Made by a program: the position numbers and the translations under genes. A DNA stretch of 30,805 nucleotides from an uncultured Lachnospiraceae bacterium (lineage in GTDB: Bacteria > Bacillota > Clostridia > Lachnospirales > Lachnospiraceae). Every line of letters starts with the position of its first letter. The first letter of the stretch is position 1. The stretch spans positions 1 through 30,805 of the forward strand of contig CAKRRJ010000021.1 of the NCBI GenBank assembly GCA_934394615.1. The letters run 5' to 3'. Below the pieces are notes generated by a model, which had not been told where the DNA came from, made no database searches, and worked only from the letters and a program-made list of their open reading frames with translations. Shown one piece after another: positions 1 to 8,405 of the stretch.

Positions 1-1407
1 GGTAAACAGCATCTCGAATGCTGCGATCACGCGTTTTCTGGTGTCGCATGCCTCGATGATATCGTCTACATATCCTCTCTTTGCCGCTGCAAGTGCGCTG
101 GACTGCATTTCACGATAAGCAGCTGCCTTCTCGTTGATGAGAGCAACAGAATCATCTGCCTTTGCGATCTCGTCTGCGTACATGATCTTAGCTGCAGCGG
201 AAGCATCCATCATGCCGATGGTTGCGTTCGGCCATGCATATACCACATCTGCACCGATGGACTTGGAGTTCATGGTCAGGTATGCGGTGCCATAAGCCTC
301 GCCGACTACGACGGTTACCTTCGGAACGCTTGCATTTGCGAAAGCGTAGGTCAGACGGCCTGCGTTCTTTGCGATACGGCGCTCAGTGCATTTGCATGCC
401 TTGTAGCCCTTTACGTTCACCAGGGTCAGTAACGGAATGTTGAATGCGTCACAGAAGGATACGAACTTTGCTGCCTTCTCTGCGCCGTTAGCGGAGAGAA
501 CTGCATCGAACTCATCTTCCTTCACGCCGTCTGCCGCGTAAACAGCAGTGCGGTTTGCCACGCAGCCCACGGTGGTTCCGTTCAGACGGATGAAGCCGGT
601 TACCATGGACTTGTCATAGTTCTTCTTCACCTCTAAGAAGAAGTTATCATCGGAGATCTGTGCCAGTGCCAGATCGGTAGCTCCTGCATAATTTTCAAGA
701 TCGGAGCATACACGGTTTAAATCGTCGGTGCACTCGCTGTAGGACATATCATCCTCGTTGTTGGCCGGAAGGATGGTTACCAGGGAGCGGATCTGGGATA
801 AGATATCCTCTTCGCTGCCGGTAAAATCAACCAGGCCAGTTTCCTCGCTCTGGAATGCTGCGCTGGAAGTATCGCACTTCTCAACACGGTTTCCGTCGAT
901 TGCGTTCGGAGAATTTACAAATAATTTTGCGTTTTTCTCTTCCATAAAGATAAAGTCAGCCATAGCGGAAGCTACTGCCATACCGCCGCCGCAGGTACCA
1001 AAGATAGCGGAGATCTGCGGAACCACGCCGGATGCCATGGTCTGGCTTAAATACATTTCACCAAAACCGTTTAACGCGTCAGTTGCTTCCTGCAGACGAA
1101 GACCTGCGCAGTCTACCAGTCCGATGACCGGTGCGCCCATCTTTACTGCCATGGAATAGATGTTGGAAATTTTCTTTGCGTGCATCTCACCTAAGGAGCC
1201 GCCCAGTACGGAAGCGTCCTGGCTGTACACATACACAAGGTTTCCTTCGATGGTACCGTAACCGGTGATCACGCCATCTGCCGGAGTCTCCTTGTCAGCC
1301 ATGTTAAAATCGGTGCTTCTTGCTGTGATATAAGCGCCAACTTCAACAAAACTGTTCTCATCAAGTAATGCGTTGATTCTGTTACTTGCTGATGTTTGAT
1401 TACTCAT
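1..1407 (-). CDS. Biotin-dependent carboxyltransferase (MmdA/PccB-like), C-terminus cut by window edge
   Basis: The reading frame is open from an ATG at 1407 to the window edge, giving 469 residues of the N-terminal and central part. It has the crotonase-fold carboxyltransferase pattern twice. The N-terminal half has a glycine-rich oxyanion loop (GTCGGGMAVASAMADF) before FVNSPNAI. The C-terminal half has GEAYGTAYLTMNSK and YAWPNATIGMM. This family moves CO2 between carboxybiotin and an acyl-CoA. In anaerobic Clostridia such proteins are subunits of acyl-CoA carboxylases or of Na+-pumping decarboxylases such as methylmalonyl-CoA decarboxylase; the substrate cannot be told from this fragment. 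The start is supported by GGAGG about 8 bases upstream. Downstream partners (biotin carrier, OadB/OadG-like subunits) would lie off the left edge. Family call is firm, substrate unknown. Confidence 0.9.
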   Translation of the reverse strand, partial: MSNQTSASNRINALLDENSFVEVGAYITARSTDFNMADKETPADGVITGYGTIEGNLVYVYSQDASVLGGSLGEMHAKKISNIYSMAVKMGAPVIGLVDCAGLRLQEATDALNGFGEMYLSQTMASGVVPQISAIFGTCGGGMAVASAMADFIFMEEKNAKLFVNSPNAIDGNRVEKCDTSSAAFQSEETGLVDFTGSEEDILSQIRSLVTILPANNEDDMSYSECTDDLNRVCSDLENYAGATDLALAQISDDNFFLEVKKNYDKSMVTGFIRLNGTTVGCVANRTAVYAADGVKEDEFDAVLSANGAEKAAKFVSFCDAFNIPLLTLVNVKGYKACKCTERRIAKNAGRLTYAFANASVPKVTVVVGEAYGTAYLTMNSKSIGADVVYAWPNATIGMMDASAAAKIMYADEIAKADDSVALINEKAAAYREMQSSALAAAKRGYVDDIIEACDTRKRVIAAFEMLFT

Positions 1408-1516
1408 TTTGCAATCCTCCATTTTGAAATATTTGACGATCGCTGTTTTCCTCTGATCCGTATCGTTAAGAGAAAGACAAACTATCGTTTAGTAAATCCA
1501 ATTTCTGCCGAGTATA

Positions 1517-1545
1517 ATAATATAATGTCACACGATAAAATTCAA
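1517..1545 (-). promoter_or_regulatory. Probable sigma-A promoter of the carboxyltransferase gene
   Basis: On the minus strand TTGAAT (1540-1545) is followed after 17 bases by TATTAT (1517-1522). A second possible -10, TATACT, lies at 1511-1516. The promoter lies just after the stop of the upstream carboxypeptidase gene and would give a leader of about 100 bases before the ATG at 1407. I see no recognisable riboswitch in that leader. Confidence 0.55.
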
Positions 1546-1552
1546 GTATTTT

Positions 1553-2905
1553 CTATGTTTTTTTCATTTCTCCCTTCATTTCTGCCATATCCCACTGATT
1601 AAAAAGCCGAAAAAAGCAGTAAGAAACGCTCCACGCCTGTGCACTCTCTGCCGTGCGGTAGGTGCTGCGCCCGATTTCCACTCCATTCAGACAGTAGCGG
1701 ACTGTACCAGCGGCCTCTCCTTCTTTTACCGGCGCCGGAAGCATTTCCGGAATCTTCTTTTCTGCCGTAACCCGATCTTTCTCCGACACCAGCAGATGAA
1801 ATCGTTTTTCGCCGTCTGAAGCGTCAGACACCGCATAAACACTGTCTTTGTACGCTCCATTCTCTACCGGAAGCCGGACCGGTTCCTCACGGAATGTAAA
1901 ATCTCGGTACGAAAAATGTTCTTTTCCGTACGCATAAAGTTTGTTTACATCTGCCCATTTCCATGTTTTGTGCGGCGGCCAGCCACAGCCGAGAAGTGCC
2001 AGGATGTAAGTCCGGTCCCCATCCGAAAGCTCTGCCACATAGCAGTAGCCTGCCTGTCCGGTAAATCCGGTCTTGCCCGTCACAGCCTCACTGCTCATCT
2101 CCAGCATGGCATTGTGGTTGCGGCAGGCGTAAGACTGACTCCCGTTTTCATCGGAAAAGACATGGCTCTGCGTGCGTGTTATTGTTAAAAATTCATCACG
2201 CTTCGGTGAGATTTCTGTGCAGTAACGCAGAATCTGCGCCAGCTCTGCCGCTGTCGTGGAATGCGTGCGCGCAGGTTCCTCTCCGTTCTCCTGCCGGGCA
2301 TCCAGGCCGTTTGGCGTGAGGAAAGTCGTATCCACACATCCAATTTCCCTAGCTTTTCTATTCATTGCTTCTGTGAACGCCCCCACGCTTCCGCTGATGT
2401 GCTCCGCAATCACAACCGCCGAATCGTTGTGGGATTCCAGCATCAGCGAATATAAAAGATCCCGAAGCCGGATGCGGCTCCCCGCCGGAGCGCCAAGCTT
2501 TACCTTTGGCTGTGCGGCAGCCTTCTTTGACACTTCACAGATATCATCCGGATTTCCAAGCTCCAGTGCCAGAATGCAGGTCATGATCTTTGTGGTGCTT
2601 GCCATCGGGCGGATCTGTGTTTCATTCTTTCCATATAACGTGCGTCCGCTGTCCGCGTCGATGAGCACCGCGCTCTGGGCATGGAGGGATAGCTCTGCCT
2701 CCTGTGCATCGACCAGCAGAGCCGGCGTTTCCCCATTTTCTTCCAAACGGTCCTCTTCCGCTTTTCGTTCCAAATGCGCCGCCACGGCTGCTCCATACCA
2801 GCTTTTTTGCCCGCCCCACACAGCAAAGCCAACGGTAACGCCTGCCATCAGCCCGGCCAGCCGGTTTTTCTTTAAGATCCGCCTCAGCTTTGTTCCTGTA
2901 TTCAA
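1553..2905 (-). CDS. Serine-type D-Ala-D-Ala carboxypeptidase (S11 penicillin-binding protein)
   Basis: The protein trims the terminal D-Ala from peptidoglycan stem peptides outside the membrane. All three active-site motifs are present. From a TTG start (450 residues) they are STTK at 103-106 (nucleophile Ser and general-base Lys), SHN at 158-160 and KTG at 278-280. The N-terminus has a basic stretch (KLRRILKKNR) and then a hydrophobic segment, as in a signal peptide or anchor. The C-terminal tail is partly hydrophobic and ends in a charged helix, fitting the amphipathic anchor of DacA/DacF-type enzymes. The start is uncertain. The frame stays open to 3046, but that would run into the divergent dinB start. 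I prefer TTG at 2905, with AGGGAG about 12 bases upstream; ATG at 2848 would cut into the signal region and has no good ribosome site. Confidence 0.88.
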   Translation of the reverse strand: MNTGTKLRRILKKNRLAGLMAGVTVGFAVWGGQKSWYGAAVAAHLERKAEEDRLEENGETPALLVDAQEAELSLHAQSAVLIDADSGRTLYGKNETQIRPMASTTKIMTCILALELGNPDDICEVSKKAAAQPKVKLGAPAGSRIRLRDLLYSLMLESHNDSAVVIAEHISGSVGAFTEAMNRKAREIGCVDTTFLTPNGLDARQENGEEPARTHSTTAAELAQILRYCTEISPKRDEFLTITRTQSHVFSDENGSQSYACRNHNAMLEMSSEAVTGKTGFTGQAGYCYVAELSDGDRTYILALLGCGWPPHKTWKWADVNKLYAYGKEHFSYRDFTFREEPVRLPVENGAYKDSVYAVSDASDGEKRFHLLVSEKDRVTAEKKIPEMLPAPVKEGEAAGTVRYCLNGVEIGRSTYRTAESAQAWSVSYCFFRLFNQWDMAEMKGEMKKT

Positions 2906-2968
2906 TCTATCTATGCACTCCCTGTTTTTCCGTCCTTCTATCCTATTCTGGTAAATTTTCGGATATTC

Positions 2969-2977
2969 TGCTATGAT
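2969..2977 (+). promoter_or_regulatory. Extended -10 promoter for dinB-pseudouridine synthase
   Basis: TGCTATGAT is an extended -10 (TG-N-TATGAT) about 43 bases before the dinB ATG. There is no good -35 at the right distance, which extended -10 promoters tolerate. I see no clear LexA box (GAAC-N4-GTTC type) nearby, so SOS control is not supported. Confidence 0.45.
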
Positions 2978-3019
2978 AAAAGGAAGGCATGGTTCAAAAA
3001 CGCGAAGGAGGATGCAGCA

Positions 3020-4324
3020 ATGGAACGAAAACGCCTGATCTTTCATATTGATGTCAATTCCGCATTTTTAAGCTGGGAATCCGTTTACCGGCTCTCGCAG
3101 GATCAGTCCGCGCAGGATCTGCGCCTCATCCCGTCCGCAGTGGGCGGCGATGTCAGTTCCCGCCACGGCATTATCCTCGCAAAGTCCACACCGGCAAAAA
3201 AATATGGCATTGTGACTGCGGAAACCATTGGTTCTGCCCTGCGCAAATGCCCGGATCTCGTGATTGTCCCATCCCGTTTTGATATCTACTCAGCCTATTC
3301 CGGGAAAATGCTCGCGCTGCTCTCCGAATACACACCGGATATCGAAAAATTCAGTATTGATGAGGCGTTTTTGGACATGACGGAAACCATCCACCTGTTC
3401 GGATCTCCCAAAGGCACTGCAGATCAGATCCGCGCCCGCATCCGCGATGAGCTCGGATTCACCGTAAACATCGGCATTGCGCCAAATAAACTCCTTGCGA
3501 AGATGGCTTCCGATTTTGAGAAACCCGACAAAACCCACACGCTGTTTCCGGAGGAAATTCCGGAAAAGATGTGGCCGCTCCCCCTGCGCGACCTCTTTTT
3601 TGTAGGCCGCTCCGCCGCAGATAAAATGGCACGCATCGGCCTGCGCACCATCGGCGACGCGGCAGCATGCGACCTGGCCGTGCTGAAAGCGCATCTCGGT
3701 GAAAAGTACGGCACGCAGGTGTACCGCTATGCCAATGGAATGGATGACGATCCGGTCGCGCCGCCGGATCCGACCCGCAAGGGCTACGGCAACAGCATCA
3801 CGCTCCCACAGGATGTCTCCGATTTTGACACGGCCTGCCAGGTACTTCTCGCCTTAAGCGAGACTGTAGGAGCAAGGCTGCGCGAAGCCGAAGTCCGCTG
3901 CAACAGCGTAACCGTCGAGTTAAAGGACTGGCGCTTTGCAAGCCTCTCCCACCAGTGCACCTTAAAAAGCCCGACCGACTCCACCTCGGTCCTCTACGAG
4001 ACTGCATGCCGCCTGCTGCGGGAATTCTGGGACCAGACGCCTGTGCGGCTGATCGGGCTTCGCACCACCCAGATTCAGGAAGACCCGTTTGAGCAGATGT
4101 CCCTGTTTGAAGACGAGCGCCAGAAAAAGATGCGCGCCATGGAAAAGGCCGTTGACGCTATCCGCGGGCGCTTCGGCATCGACAGCGTCCAGCGGGCCAG
4201 CTTTTTAAAAGAAGACGCGCCAACCGAACACGCCGTGAGCCGGCAAAAACACCTGCACGCCGCATCCTGGCAGGAACCAAAACAGATTCGCAGATCATCC
4301 GGAAAAGGAGTACATGATTTATGA
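3020..4324 (+). CDS. dinB: DNA polymerase IV (Y-family translesion polymerase)
   Basis: A 434-residue Y-family polymerase that copies past damaged template bases. The palm-domain metal ligands are visible: Asp11 in FHIDVNSAF, and Asp114-Glu115 in FSIDEAFLDM. By alignment with Dpo4, Phe16 sits at the steric-gate position that excludes ribonucleotides. The stretch VNIGIAPNKLLAKMASD is the typical family segment leading to the thumb. Near the C-terminus QMSLF (359-363) matches the beta-clamp binding motif. The remaining ~70 residues are basic and polar. The ATG follows AGGAGG by 7 bases. The stop overlaps the next gene in an ATGA arrangement, so the two are probably co-translated. Confidence 0.95.
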   Translation: MERKRLIFHIDVNSAFLSWESVYRLSQDQSAQDLRLIPSAVGGDVSSRHGIILAKSTPAKKYGIVTAETIGSALRKCPDLVIVPSRFDIYSAYSGKMLALLSEYTPDIEKFSIDEAFLDMTETIHLFGSPKGTADQIRARIRDELGFTVNIGIAPNKLLAKMASDFEKPDKTHTLFPEEIPEKMWPLPLRDLFFVGRSAADKMARIGLRTIGDAAACDLAVLKAHLGEKYGTQVYRYANGMDDDPVAPPDPTRKGYGNSITLPQDVSDFDTACQVLLALSETVGARLREAEVRCNSVTVELKDWRFASLSHQCTLKSPTDSTSVLYETACRLLREFWDQTPVRLIGLRTTQIQEDPFEQMSLFEDERQKKMRAMEKAVDAIRGRFGIDSVQRASFLKEDAPTEHAVSRQKHLHAASWQEPKQIRRSSGKGVHDL

Positions 4325-5223
4325 AAACACTGCATTATACCTATCAGGCAGGCGCCGACGGACAGACTGTGGAGGCGCTCTTAAAGGAGCGCGGATACTC
4401 CAAAAGCCTCATCAACCGCATTAAACTGACGGAAGACGGCCTTATGCTTCGCGGGGAAAAAGTCTATACAACCCGCAGGCTCTCCTCCGGTGATGTGCTC
4501 CATGTCACATTTTCCGAAGATGCATCCTCTGAACACATTGTGCCGGTGGAAATGCCGCTCTCCATTCTCTACGAAGATGAGGATCTTATGGTTATCAACA
4601 AGGCTGCGAATGTTCCCATCCACCCGTCTCAGGGGCATTTTGACAATTCTCTCGCCAACGGACTGGCCTGGTATTTTGAGAAAAAGCAGGAACCTTTTGT
4701 GTTCCGCGCTATCAACCGGCTCGACCGCGACACGACCGGACTTCTTATTGTGGCAAAACATGCTCTAAGCGGATGCATTCTCTCCGATATGGTAAAACGC
4801 AGAGAAATCCACCGCACCTACCTGGCTGCCGTGAGCGGCGACTTATCCGCCTCATCTGATGGAACTGTTACCGTTCCGATTGCCCGGGTTCCAGGCTCCA
4901 CAATCGAGCGAATGCCAGACCCGGAACATGGCGAGTCTGCTGTGACGCATTACCATCTGCTTACCTATAATCCGCGGACAGATTCTTCTCTTCTCGAGAT
5001 CCGCCTGGCAACTGGACGCACCCACCAGATCCGTGTCCACATGAAGTACCTCGGCCATCCTCTCTACGGAGATTTTCTCTATAACCCGGACTACCGCTTT
5101 TTAAACCGGCAGAGCCTCCACTCCTGGAAGCTGTCATTCTCACATCCCATTACAGGAACTGCAATGGACTTTACAGCGCCTGTTCCGGAGGATATGCGGC
5201 AGTTTCTCCCGTACAGCCTGTAA
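4321..5223 (+). CDS. RluA-family RNA pseudouridine synthase
   Basis: A 300-residue enzyme that isomerises specific uridines to pseudouridine in rRNA or tRNA. The catalytic segment is INRLDRDTTG (131-140) with Asp135 as the catalytic residue; most members have HRLD, here it is NRLD. The N-terminal ~70 residues (VEALLKERGYSKSLINRIK ... GDVLHVTF) look like an S4 RNA-binding domain. Further family motifs are the RTHQIRVHMKYLGHPLYGD segment and PIHPSQG. The ATG overlaps the dinB stop by four bases (ATGA), indicating translational coupling. Which RNA site is modified cannot be told from sequence alone (RluC/RluD-like is possible). Confidence 0.93.
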   Translation: MKTLHYTYQAGADGQTVEALLKERGYSKSLINRIKLTEDGLMLRGEKVYTTRRLSSGDVLHVTFSEDASSEHIVPVEMPLSILYEDEDLMVINKAANVPIHPSQGHFDNSLANGLAWYFEKKQEPFVFRAINRLDRDTTGLLIVAKHALSGCILSDMVKRREIHRTYLAAVSGDLSASSDGTVTVPIARVPGSTIERMPDPEHGESAVTHYHLLTYNPRTDSSLLEIRLATGRTHQIRVHMKYLGHPLYGDFLYNPDYRFLNRQSLHSWKLSFSHPITGTAMDFTAPVPEDMRQFLPYSL

Positions 5224-5248
5224 AAAGTCCTCTTGCATTGAATTCCAT

Positions 5249-5270
5249 ACAAATTCTGTTAAGAATTTGT
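5249..5270 (+). repeat. 8-bp perfect inverted repeat abutting a promoter
   Basis: ACAAATTC and GAATTTGT form a perfect inverted repeat with a 6-base spacer, ending one base before the -35 hexamer of the downstream promoter. An outer pair, CATTG (5236-5240) and CAATG (5275-5279), extends the symmetry. It could be an operator for an unseen regulator or a weak hairpin ending the dinB operon. There is no T-run, so an operator is the better reading. Confidence 0.5.
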
Positions 5271-5271
5271 C

Positions 5272-5300
5272 TTGCAATGAAAAAGCCCCTGCTCTATAAT
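5272..5300 (+). promoter_or_regulatory. Sigma-A promoter of the DUF1576 gene
   Basis: TTGCAA (5272-5277), a 17-base spacer and a perfect TATAAT (5295-5300). The transcript would have a leader of about 55 bases, with AGGGGA upstream of the ATG at 5364. Confidence 0.75.
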
Positions 5301-5363
5301 TAAATATCAGAACACTACTACTCAGAAAACAAAAAATCAATACAGGTACAGGGGATTTTAGGT

Positions 5364-6800
5364 ATGGAAACTAAAAAAATATCCAACAGCACCCTTATCA
5401 ACGGGGTCGCTCTTGGCTTTTCTGTTGCGTTTCTTATTTCTTCACTGATCGCAGGCATTTACACAAACGACCTTGCCAACCTGCTTCATGGCTGGTATCT
5501 CATCATGACTTCGCCAAGTCCGCTCGTTACGGACTATCTTGAGATTGGCGGTCTGCCAAGCGCCATGTTAAACGCAGGCGCCTGCGGCATGGCCTGCTGG
5601 GCATTTATGGTAGGATTAAAGGGCGAATCCCGTCCAAGCACGCTGGCTGGTTATTTTCTTGTGGTAGCACACTGTTTCTATGGTCTGAACTTTCTGACCA
5701 TGTGGCCATGCTTCCTTGCTCCGTTTCTCTATCTTCATTTAAAGAAGCTGGATTTTAAGAGCAACCTGCATGTCTGCATGTTCACCACCTCGTTCGGCCC
5801 GTTTATCGGTGAGCTGTTATTCCGTTACACCCAGGACACCTTTGTGTTCGGCCATCCGACACTCACAATAAGCGGCGTCCTGTTAACCATTGCATTTTCC
5901 GTCATGCTCGGCTTTATTGTTCCGGCCATTCTGCCGGGCGCGCATGCATGGCACAAAGGCTACAATTTATACAACGGCGGTCTGGCATTCGGCCTGTTCG
6001 GTTTCTTTTTGTTTAATTTCTTCTACAACACCATGGGAATCGATCCGGCTTCCAAGCTGACCCGTTTTAATCCGGTCTATGAGCAGTTTGGCCATTCCTT
6101 CCAGCTCTATGCCAACTGCTTTTTCCTGATCGTGTTTGGAATCTGCATCCTGACCGGTTTTTTCTTGAATGGAAAAAGTTTTGACGGATACGAGGAGCTG
6201 ACCCGCGACACCGGATACCAGAGTGACTTTGCAACCAAATACAGCATGCCGGTCTGCCTCATCAATATCGGTACGGTCGGTCTGTTTTTCATGTTCTATC
6301 TGGACATCATCATGGTTTACACGAAGGGATCCGGCTTTACCGGCGCTACCATTGGCGTCATTCTCGCTGCCCTGACCTTCACCTGCATGGGACAGCATCC
6401 GGGAAACATCTGGCCGATCCTTGCAGGCTACCAGCTACTTTACCTGTTCACCCTGACCATCTGCTACATCAATGGCAGAGAAATCAGCTGGACGATCACA
6501 ACCCAGGGCTACATAAACGCCGTGGCCTTTGCCACCGGCCTCTGCCCAATTTCCGGACGCTACGGAAGGCGCGCCGGTATGGCAGCAGGTTTTATGTGTG
6601 CTTCCATGTGCGCGGCAACCAGTGCTCTGCACGGTGGCCTGGTGCTCTACAACGGTGGATTTACCAGTGGTATCACCGCGCTCATCCTTCTTCCGATCCT
6701 GGAACACTACATTCCAAAGACCAGAGACTTTATGAACAACAAAAAACTGAACAAAGAAGACATGATCGCAATTGTCGAGACTTTCAAACGCCACGACTGA
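5364..6800 (+). CDS. DUF1576 polytopic membrane protein
   Basis: A 478-residue, very hydrophobic protein with roughly 10-12 membrane segments, recognised as the DUF1576 family of Firmicutes. It appears to contain two related halves: the segment HKGYNLYNGGLAFGLFGF near residue 200 echoes ALHGGLVLYNGGFTSGI near residue 435. No enzyme motif or nucleotide-binding site is visible. The function of the family is not known to me; a transport or channel role is only a guess from the topology and internal duplication. It is a single-gene unit with its own strong promoter and a bidirectional terminator that it shares with the convergent methyltransferase gene. Confidence 0.85.
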   Translation: METKKISNSTLINGVALGFSVAFLISSLIAGIYTNDLANLLHGWYLIMTSPSPLVTDYLEIGGLPSAMLNAGACGMACWAFMVGLKGESRPSTLAGYFLVVAHCFYGLNFLTMWPCFLAPFLYLHLKKLDFKSNLHVCMFTTSFGPFIGELLFRYTQDTFVFGHPTLTISGVLLTIAFSVMLGFIVPAILPGAHAWHKGYNLYNGGLAFGLFGFFLFNFFYNTMGIDPASKLTRFNPVYEQFGHSFQLYANCFFLIVFGICILTGFFLNGKSFDGYEELTRDTGYQSDFATKYSMPVCLINIGTVGLFFMFYLDIIMVYTKGSGFTGATIGVILAALTFTCMGQHPGNIWPILAGYQLLYLFTLTICYINGREISWTITTQGYINAVAFATGLCPISGRYGRRAGMAAGFMCASMCAATSALHGGLVLYNGGFTSGITALILLPILEHYIPKTRDFMNNKKLNKEDMIAIVETFKRHD

Positions 6801-6831
6801 TCACGCATCTTCCCATGCAATGTCTATCGCA

Positions 6832-6880
6832 AAAAAGGGCTTCGCACACAGGATTTTAACCCTGTATGCGGAGCCCTTTT
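6832..6880 (+). terminator. Intrinsic terminator, overlapping the 3' end of the convergent gene
   Basis: AAAAGGGCTTCGCA...ACAGG pairs with CCTGT...TGCGGAGCCCTTTT in a long stem flanked by A-run and T-run, so it can act in both directions. It closes the DUF1576 unit. Its right half lies inside the last codons of the convergent RsmF-like gene, whose stop is at 6856. Confidence 0.8.
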
Positions 6881-8280
6881 GGATAGTGATTTTTCACGGT
6901 TCCGGAAACAGCCTTGCCCCAGCCAAGCGGATACTCCTCTATGCAGATGAGCGTCCAGCCAGACAGGCTGTCTGTTCCGGTTACCGTATTTCCTCTCAAG
7001 TAACCGTCAACCTGCGCATCGTCCCGGCCAAACTTCAGAACAGATGATGCCTGTTCCGGCTTTAAAAAATGCGCCAGCGCATGGGATGGCTCAAACCGTT
7101 TGGTCTTGAACGCGCCAAGATGCAGGCCTGGACGCAGTACCTTTAAGCGGTCCAGCGCCGGCATGCCCTCCGGAAGCATGTAAAGCTGATCTCCGAATAA
7201 GATCAGGCGGTCAAGTCCTGTCTCCAGCTCTGCACGGCCGGATGACGTGAGAGACTTTTTGAAAAACTCTTCCACGTAGGATCGGCCCGCCTTGTCATTC
7301 CAGTACTTTGGCACTTTCCGCTTGCGTTCTTTCCCATTTTCCGGATCTTCCTGCTTCTGGAGCAATGCCAGGTAATGGCCCTCGCCCTCAGATTTATGCG
7401 GCCAGATGCGGAAAGTCTGTGCCAGGTCTGGATTACTGTTATGGCTCCACTCCGGCCGGCCTGCTGAGATTCCTGAAAGAGAACAGCCCGTTACGATGGA
7501 GAACTCCGGGTGGCGCTCCAAGAAACAGGCAATGCCGTCTTCATCTTCCTCCGGCGCGAATGTACAGGTAGAATAGACCATCCTTCCGCCCGGTTTTAAC
7601 ATGATGGCTGCATTGTCCAGGATTTCCTGCTGGCGCTCTGCGCAGAGCTTTACATTTGCCTCACTCCACTCATTTCTCGCCTGTTCATCCTTACGGAACA
7701 TACCCTCGCCGGAACATGGAGCATCCACCACCATGCAGTCAAAAAACTCCGGAAAAAAATCTGCAAGGGCAAACGAATCCTCATTCGTGACAACCGCATT
7801 GCCAATTCCCATACGCTCTACGTTCTGAGATAAGATCTTCGCGCGCGCCGGGTGGATCTCGTTGCTGACTAACAGCCCTTCCCCTGCAAGACGGGAGGCA
7901 ATATGCGTGGTCTTTCCGCCCGGAGCCGCGCACAAATCCAGGACCCGGTCACCTGGCTTCGGGTCGAGCAGCGACACCACCGCCATAGCACTCGGTTCCT
8001 GAATGTAATAGACTCCTGCCTCATGGTACGAATGGCGTCCCGGACGGCTCTCCTGTTCATAGTAAAAACCCTCCTGGCACCACGGAATCGGACGAAGGGA
8101 AAACAGCTCCGCATTCTCCTCCGCAAACGCCTCTGCGGAAACCTTCTGCGTGTTCACACGAAGCCCCAGTGCCCGTTCCTTCTCATAGCTTGCAAGGAAA
8201 GCCTCACTCTCGCTTCCCAGCAGCGTTTTCATCTTTGCCACAAATGCATCTGGAAGTTTCCAGGTTTCCTGCTGTCCCAT
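6856..8280 (-). CDS. RsmF/RsmB-type rRNA cytosine-C5 methyltransferase
   Basis: A 474-residue SAM-dependent NOP2/Sun-family methyltransferase that makes 5-methylcytosine in rRNA. The SAM loop DLCAAPGGKT is at 115-124. Motif IV DAPCSGEGMFRKD contains Cys189, and motif VI STCTFAPEEDE contains the catalytic Cys239. The region after about residue 310 (KVPKYWNDKAGRSYVEEFF, then the conserved tail with FLRPEQ-like FLKPEQASSVLKFG and GYPLGWGK-like EYPLGWGKAVSG) matches the extra C-terminal domains of RsmF/YebU rather than RsmB. The start is supported by AAGGAG upstream. It lies downstream of the DUF6465 gene on the same strand but behind a terminator. The exact rRNA position modified is not determinable here. 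Confidence 0.93.
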   Translation of the reverse strand: MGQQETWKLPDAFVAKMKTLLGSESEAFLASYEKERALGLRVNTQKVSAEAFAEENAELFSLRPIPWCQEGFYYEQESRPGRHSYHEAGVYYIQEPSAMAVVSLLDPKPGDRVLDLCAAPGGKTTHIASRLAGEGLLVSNEIHPARAKILSQNVERMGIGNAVVTNEDSFALADFFPEFFDCMVVDAPCSGEGMFRKDEQARNEWSEANVKLCAERQQEILDNAAIMLKPGGRMVYSTCTFAPEEDEDGIACFLERHPEFSIVTGCSLSGISAGRPEWSHNSNPDLAQTFRIWPHKSEGEGHYLALLQKQEDPENGKERKRKVPKYWNDKAGRSYVEEFFKKSLTSSGRAELETGLDRLILFGDQLYMLPEGMPALDRLKVLRPGLHLGAFKTKRFEPSHALAHFLKPEQASSVLKFGRDDAQVDGYLRGNTVTGTDSLSGWTLICIEEYPLGWGKAVSGTVKNHYPKGLRIQG

Positions 8281-8322
8281 CCGTCTTTCTCCTTTTTATC
8301 TCAACATTTTATATACAAACAA

Positions 8323-8366
8323 ATGGGAGTGGCGCAAATCCATTCCGAATTTTGCGGCACTCCCCA
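8323..8366 (-). terminator. Intrinsic terminator of the DUF6465 gene
   Basis: On the minus strand GGGAGTGCCGCAAAA pairs with TTTGCGCCACTCCC, followed by ATTTGTTTG and further T-rich sequence. It separates the DUF6465 transcript from the methyltransferase gene. Confidence 0.7.
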
Positions 8367-8405
8367 CTCTTTACAAAGTGTACAGATGCAACTGAGAATC
8401 CTGAA

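Noticed and set aside
2256..2954. A 232-codon plus-strand open frame
   Set aside because: It lies wholly opposite the carboxypeptidase gene, which has all catalytic motifs in frame; no ribosome site or recognisable domain. It is a shadow of the codon pattern on the other strand.
2900..3019. LexA/SOS box upstream of dinB
   Set aside because: I see no GAAC-N4-GTTC type site in the divergent region, so SOS control is not claimed.
2906..3046. Longer N-terminus of the carboxypeptidase starting at 3046
   Set aside because: It would overlap the divergent dinB start and its promoter, and the extra residues do not look like a signal peptide.
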